Assembly: GCA_937900975.1 (NCBI GenBank)
Contig: CALCPC010000254.1
Location: forward strand, 1-6,900
Source of the DNA: an uncultured Paracoccaceae bacterium
Lineage (GTDB): Bacteria > Pseudomonadota > Alphaproteobacteria > Rhodobacterales > Rhodobacteraceae
Length of the DNA stretch: 6,900 nucleotides
Direction of reading: 5' to 3'
The notes beneath the pieces are model-generated. The model was not told the DNA's origin. It ran no database searches and saw nothing but the letters and a program-made list of their open reading frames with translations. Below, piece by piece: positions 1-6,000 of this stretch. The translations under genes were made by a program, and so were the position numbers. Position 1 is the stretch's first letter, and each line of letters begins with the position of its first letter.

Positions 1-61
1 CCAGAACGTCGCCCGCCAACAGCGTATCCTCGTCGGTGGAGAACGCGTCGTCCACGGCGAT
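1..61 (-). repeat. Start of a second 92-residue-type domain, cut by the window edge
   Basis: Residues 2280-2299. The 20 residues are identical to the first 20 of the preceding domain (residues 2188-2207). The array therefore continues towards the C-terminus beyond position 1. Confidence 0.85.
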
Positions 62-70
62 GGGCGCGTC
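1..70. repeat. Near-identical direct DNA repeat, copy 1
   Basis: Positions 1-70 match 277-346 at an offset of 276 bases (92 codons) with one difference, G56 against A332; that change is silent (third codon position of a Val). The match stops at position 71 against 347. It begins at the window edge, so its true left limit is unknown. Confidence 0.9.
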
Positions 71-3000
71 ATTGACCGGATCGACCGTGATCGAGACGGT
101 CGCCGTGTCCGTCAGCGCGCCGTCCGAGACCTCATAGGTGAAGCTGTCGGGCCCAAAGACGTCAGCGTCGCCGAGATAGGTGAACGTGCCGTCCGGGTTG
201 AGCACCAGCGTGCCGTTGCTCACGTCGCTGAGCAGCGTCACGGTCAGGTTGGCGCTGTCGATGTCGCTGTCATTGGCCAGAACGTCGCCCGCCAACAGCG
301 TATCCTCGTCGGTGGAGAACGCGTCGTCCACAGCGATGGGCGCGTCGTTTTCGCCGGTGATGGCGATGTTGACGGTTGCGGCGTCGGTCAGGCCCTGCTG
401 ATCCTCGATTGTGTAGGTGAAGCTGTCCGCCGCCACCACCCCTTCTGCCAACGCGTCGAAGGCTGCATTGGTGTCATAGGCGAAGCTGCCATCGGCGTTC
501 AGCGTCAGAAGCGCGCCGGAGGCGAGCATGATTTGCGTGCCGATTGCCACGGCGGCGCCGTTGACTTCCGTCACGGTCAGCGGCCCTTGATCGGGGTCGA
601 AATCGGCGCCGGCGCCATTGTCGGCCAGAACGTTGCCGAGGATGCTTCCGTCTTCCGACGTGGCCAGCGCGTCGTCGATGGCGACCGGGGCGTCCGACAG
701 CCCCTCCACCGTGATTGTGACGGTCGCCTGGCTGATGGCGCCGCTGCCGTCTTGGATCGTGTAGGTAAAGCTGTCGGTGTCGGTCGCGCCGGCCTCTAGC
801 GTGGCGAAGGCGCCGTTTTGGTCATAGCTGAACGTCCCATCGGCGTTCAGCGTCAGCAGCGCGCCGGAGGGCAGCGTGATCTCGCTGCCCACGGTGGCGG
901 CGCCGTTGACGGCCACCACGTCGAAACTGTCGTTCAGGTCCACGTCGCTGTCGGCCAGCCCGCCATTGGCCAGGAAGACAGAGCCGGCAAGCAGCACGCC
1001 CTCCGTCACCTCAAAACCGTCGTTCTCGGCCATCGGCGTGTCGTTGACGCCTGTGATGCCAACAACAAGTGCGGCGGGCGCGCTGCCGCCATCCCCATCC
1101 GTCACGGTGAAGGAGACGACTTCGGTGGTCGGCACGCCAGCGCCGCGCGCTTGGAACGCGCCGGCCGGGTCGTAACTGTAGGAGCCATCGGCCGCGGCCG
1201 TGATCGTGGCGCCCGAGGGCAAAAGCGTGGCCAAGCCGACGGCGAGGGTGGAGCCGTTGATCTCGGAAATCGTGAGTGTGTCGCTGTCGACATCCGTGGT
1301 CGCATCCAGCAGGTTGCCGGTCACGCTTGGGCCGTCCTCGGTTGCGCTGTTCACGACATTGCCTGCGACGGGACCGTCGTTTACGCCCGCGATCTCGATT
1401 GTGACGGTGGCCATGTCGGTGCCGCCCTGACCATCGGCAATGGTGTATTCGAACGTTTCAACCCCGGTTTCACCCACCGTCAGACCGTCGAAAGCACCGT
1501 TTTGCTGATAGTCGAACGTGCCGCTGGCATCGACCGTCAGACTGGCGCCCGAGCCAAGCGTGACGGTCGCGCCGACGCTGGCGGCGACCCCGTTGACGGC
1601 GACAACGCTGATCGGATCGCCATCGGGGTCGAAATCCTCCCCCGTTGCGCCGGTAAAGAGCGGGGCGGCGATCAGGGCCACATCCTCAACCGCCGCTTGC
1701 GTGTCGTCGAGCGCGACGGGCGCCTGGTTCGTGGTGTTGATCGCCACTGTGACCGTGGCGACGGAGGCCGCGCCGAACTGATCCTCGATGGTGTAGGTAA
1801 AGCTGTCGGAGGTCGTGCCTTGCGGCAACGTCGTCGGATCATAGTCGAGCGCACCATCAGCCAGAAGCGTGACGGTCGCGCCGGAGGGCAGGACCACCTC
1901 CGTGCCGATAGCGGCCGGCGCGCCGTTGAGCGCGACGACGGCAATCACGGCGCCTGCGTCGATGTCGGTGTCCGGCCCGTTGCCGTTATCGGCCAGCAGA
2001 TTGACCGTGATCGGCGTGTCGTCATTGGCGCTTAGCGCATCGTCGGCGGCAACGGGCGCGTCGTTTTGGCCGTCTATGGTGATAAAGACGGTCGCCGTAT
2101 CGCTGCCCCCCTGCCCATCGGATATGGTGTAGGTGAAGCTGTCGGAGCCGGTCTGAAACTCTGACAATCCTTCGAATTGGCCGTTCGGGTCGTAGGTGAA
2201 GCTGTCGGTCCCGTCGAAGGTGATCAAGGCGCCGGAGGGAAGCGGGATCGGCACGCCCGCTGCGCCCGCCGGGGCGGTGACATCGGCAAACGCGGTGATC
2301 GTGATCGGATCGCCGCCGGAGTCGTTGTCATTGGCCAACACGTTCAACGGTGCGCCTGGCGCGTCCTCACTGACCGTTTGGACGTTGTTGCCGGCGTTGG
2401 GGTCGGCGTTGATCACAGTGACGGTGAAGCTGTCGCTTTCGACGGAGTTCGGTGCGCCGGCATTGTCGTCCACCGTCACGGTGACGGTGTAGACGCCCTC
2501 ATCCTCAAAAAAGTTCGACAGGTTCGGCGTCGTGTCCGCGGTTGTGAACACGACCGGCGCGTCGCCCTCGCCGAAATCGACAGTATAGGTGGCGGCATCG
2601 CCATCGGGATCGCCAACGGTCAATGTCCGGAACAGGGTGGAGCCTTCGGTGATCGTCGTGTCGCCGCCGACCGATAGGTCGGGCGCGTCGTTCACCGGCT
2701 CCACCACGATCTCGGCCAGCACCAGCGTGTCGTCAAAGCTGATCCCGTCCGACCCGGTCCAGGCAAAATCGTCGAGCCCGTTGAAATCGGGATTGCCGAG
2801 ATAGACCAGGTTGCCGGCCTGCAGATCGGCGATCGCGATGACCTGGTTCGGCGCGACCGGCGCCCCGCTTAGCGTCAGCGTGCCAGAGGCCGGCAGCGTC
2901 GCCACCCGAATTTCCTGCAGCGTCTGTCCGTCGGGGTCGGTGAAACCCGCCTCAAAGACATCGGCGCCAAGCACGATGGGCGTGTCTTCCAGGCCCGAGG

Positions 3001-6000
3001 TTTGAACGTCCGACACTTCTGGACTGGCGTTTTGGTAGAGCTGATAGAAGATCCCCTCGCCCGAACCGTCGCCCGCCGAGCCACTGGTATCGCTGGTCCA
3101 GGCGATGACGAAACCGTCCTCGACCTCCGCCACCACAGGCTCAAACTGGCCGGAAGACACCTCGGTATTGACTTGGAACTGGCTGTCGAGCCGCGCCCCG
3201 GTGGCGCTGTATTGCTGCGCGAAGACCCCAGTCAAGGACCCATCGGTGCTTTGACCGTCGGCCCAAACCACGACAAAACCGCCATTGGAGAGCGCTGTGA
3301 CCACAGGCTCCGTCTGGTTGCCGATGCGTTGATCGTTGACCCGGAACTCCTCACCCGTCAGGGCGCCGCTTGGATCGAGGATCTGCGCATAGACCCCACT
3401 GCCAGAGCCGTCTGTCCCGATGGACGTCCAGACCACGACGAGAGAGCCGTCGGCAAGCTCGGTCACCTGCGGATCGGATTGAGAGTTCACGGTTGTGGTG
3501 TTGATTTGCACTTCGCCACCCACGGCGGTGAAGCCCGCATCGTAGCGCTGGCCAAAGACGCCAAGGCTGCTGCCATCCGCCGAAGGCGGCATGCCAGTCG
3601 CTTGCGATTGCCAGACCACAAAAAAGCCGCCATCCGAAAGCGCCACGATTTGGGCGTTAGCCTGGGTCGACTGCGTCTCGGTGTTGACCTGGATTTCGCC
3701 CTGCGGGGTCGGTGTATAGACCTGCGCGAAGACGCCTTCGCCACTGGTGTCGCCTGCGGTGGAGGATGTGTTGCTGTCCCAAACGACGACAAAGCTGCCC
3801 GCGTTCGGGCCCTTTAGCCCCGCCGCGTCCGACGAATCCTGGGTGCTGGAAAATTCGACATTGACCTGAAACTCGCCCGACGCGCCGGGGGGCAGCGCGC
3901 TGCCATCGGACGCCACGGCAACGCCATCCGCGTCAAACCGCTGTCCGAAGATCCCATTGCCAGAGCCGTCGAGCCCGCTTGCATCCGTCCAGGTCACAAG
4001 GAACCCGCCATCGGTCAGGTCAGTGACCGCCGGATCGAATTGCGACGACGACGTGGTTGTGTTGACAAGAAACTCATCCTTGTCGCCCGAGGGCAGCGCA
4101 CTGCCGTCCCGGCCCACAGGATTGCCCAGTTTGTCAAAGCGCTGGCCGTATATGCCTTCCAAGGATCCGTCTTGGCCGACGCTTTCCCAGACCAGCACAA
4201 AACCGCCATCTGAGAGGCCGGTGATCGCAGGCTTATCCTGCTCACTGGTGGTTTCGGTGTTGGCCTGACGCTCCACCCCAAAGGGTACGAAGGCGTCGGT
4301 GGAGGGTGTGATATTGACCTCCACCAGCACCGGGGCGGCGGCGCCGCCATCGCCATCGGTGACCTGGATGCGCAATTGCCGCGTCTCCAGCGGATCGTCC
4401 GAGATGTTGCGATAGGTCAGGTTCTCGACCAACAGCTCCACCACCGCCGCATCGGCATTGGCGTTCAGCACGATCTCGAACGGCCGCCCGTCTTGTCCGT
4501 CCTGGACAATGCTGCCGACAAGTGCCCCGTCGACAGAGACATCCGTGCCGTTGATCGTGATCCGGTCGGTCTGGCGCAGGCCCAAAGTGTCCTGGGTCAG
4601 GTCGTCCGGGGGGTTGATCTGGTCGATCAAGGGGGCGGAGGCGACAACGTTGGAAACCAGGATCGTGCCGCCGTCGAAATCGGTGCTGTCGGCATCGGAC
4701 ACCGCCGCCGCGCCATCCGCATCGATCAGTTGCGGGATGCCGTTCACGACATTCTCGACATAGTCGACCGAGGCGTTGACCCCCTCCACCACCGGCGTGC
4801 CGCCGACGTTGAAATCCGCGGGATCGCCGACGATACGGTGGAAAACACCCGTGCCGCTGCCATCGCCGGCACTGCCGCTGGTCGCGCTGTCGTAGGCCAC
4901 GACATAGTTGCCATCGCCAAGCGCCGCGATAGAGGCCCGGTCCTGGGTGCCGCTCGTCTCTTCGTTGATCTGCACCTGGCCGTCCAGCCGCGTTCCATCC
5001 GCGTCAAAGGACTGCGTGAAAACACCGGCGCCGGAGCCGTCGGTGTTGTTGAAATCGGTGAAGACAACGGTAAAACCGCCGCCCGGCTGGGCGATCACAT
5101 CCGGTTCAGATTGCGTGCTGTCCACAATTTCGTTGACCAGGAATTCCCCGCCCACCGGGGCGCCGGCGGCGTTGAAGATCTGGCCGTAGACGCCATTGCT
5201 GGTCGTAAAGCTGAAATCGTCGCCGCGGGCGCTTTCGTAGATCACGACAAAGCCGCCGCCCTCCAACGCCGCGATGCTGGGTTGGGATTGGGTGCTGGTT
5301 TCGCGTGTGTTGACCTGGACCGGGCTGCCGATTTTTGCGCCGCCCGCATCGATGAGCTGCACGAAAACCCCGGCATCCGATGTGCCGCCGCTTTCAAGCC
5401 CGTTGGCCGAGAAGGCGACCACGGTCGTGCCATCCGCCAGCACCGCGACATCGGGCTGGTTGAACGCAGTGTCGTCCAGATCCTCGATCACAAAGCCGCT
5501 GCCGACCGTGCCGCCAGTGTCGTTAAAGCGTTGGCCGACAAGGGTATTCTGGGAAGGAAAGCTGTCGGACTGCGCCGTGCGCACCACCACGAAATCGCCG
5601 TTGTCATAGGCGCTTAGCGTGGCGTCGGCCTGGGAAGAGCCTGGCGCATCGACAAAAATCTCGGCGCCCTCTTTCTGACCGACGGCGTCATAAACCTGCA
5701 GGACAATCTGAGTGCCGCTTTCGAACGTGCCGGAATTGTCTTCCCAAGCGATGGCGAAGCCGCCGGTGGCAAGCCCGATCACATCGGGCGAGAATTGCGC
5801 CGACAACGTTGTGGTGTTGACCTGGAATTCTCCCCCCACCGGCGCGCCCGAAATGTCATAGATCTGGGCGAAGACGCCCCTGTCGTTGTCGCCAGTTGCG
5901 TCCTGGTTGGTCGACGTCCAGGTGATGACATAGCCCGACGGCGCCCCCGTTACGGGATCGAACAGCGTGGCGGTCGCCGAGGCGGTCTGCTCTCCGCTTG

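Noticed and set aside
818..2035. 405-residue plus-strand open frame
   Set aside because: It lies exactly antisense, codon on codon, to the minus-strand frame. Stops are rare there because the matching minus codons for Leu and Ser (CTA, TTA, TCA) are rare. Its translation is rich in Arg, His and Gly with no domain pattern.
1..2398. Regular repeats suggestive of a CRISPR array or non-coding tandem repeat
   Set aside because: The periods are 276 and ~336-348 bases, all multiples of three, and the repeats encode protein domains. There are no short identical repeats separated by unique spacers.
3541..3600. Possible internal start at a Met codon (TGMPPS, residues 1100-1119) or the other three internal Met
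   Set aside because: All four internal Met lie in the middle of repeat domains, with strong domain continuity on both sides, so a start there would cut a blade or sandwich domain.
3002..3817. 271-residue plus-strand open frame, and others at 2177-2677 and 5795-6331
   Set aside because: Also mirror frames of the repeat protein. None shows a recognisable domain, and all sit on top of a strongly modular minus-strand coding sequence.
4376..5617. 413-residue plus-strand open frame
   Set aside because: Same codon-phase mirror of the minus-strand gene. Its apparent periodicity (repeated RR, HDI and VDL-like pieces) is the reverse complement of the propeller-type repeats.
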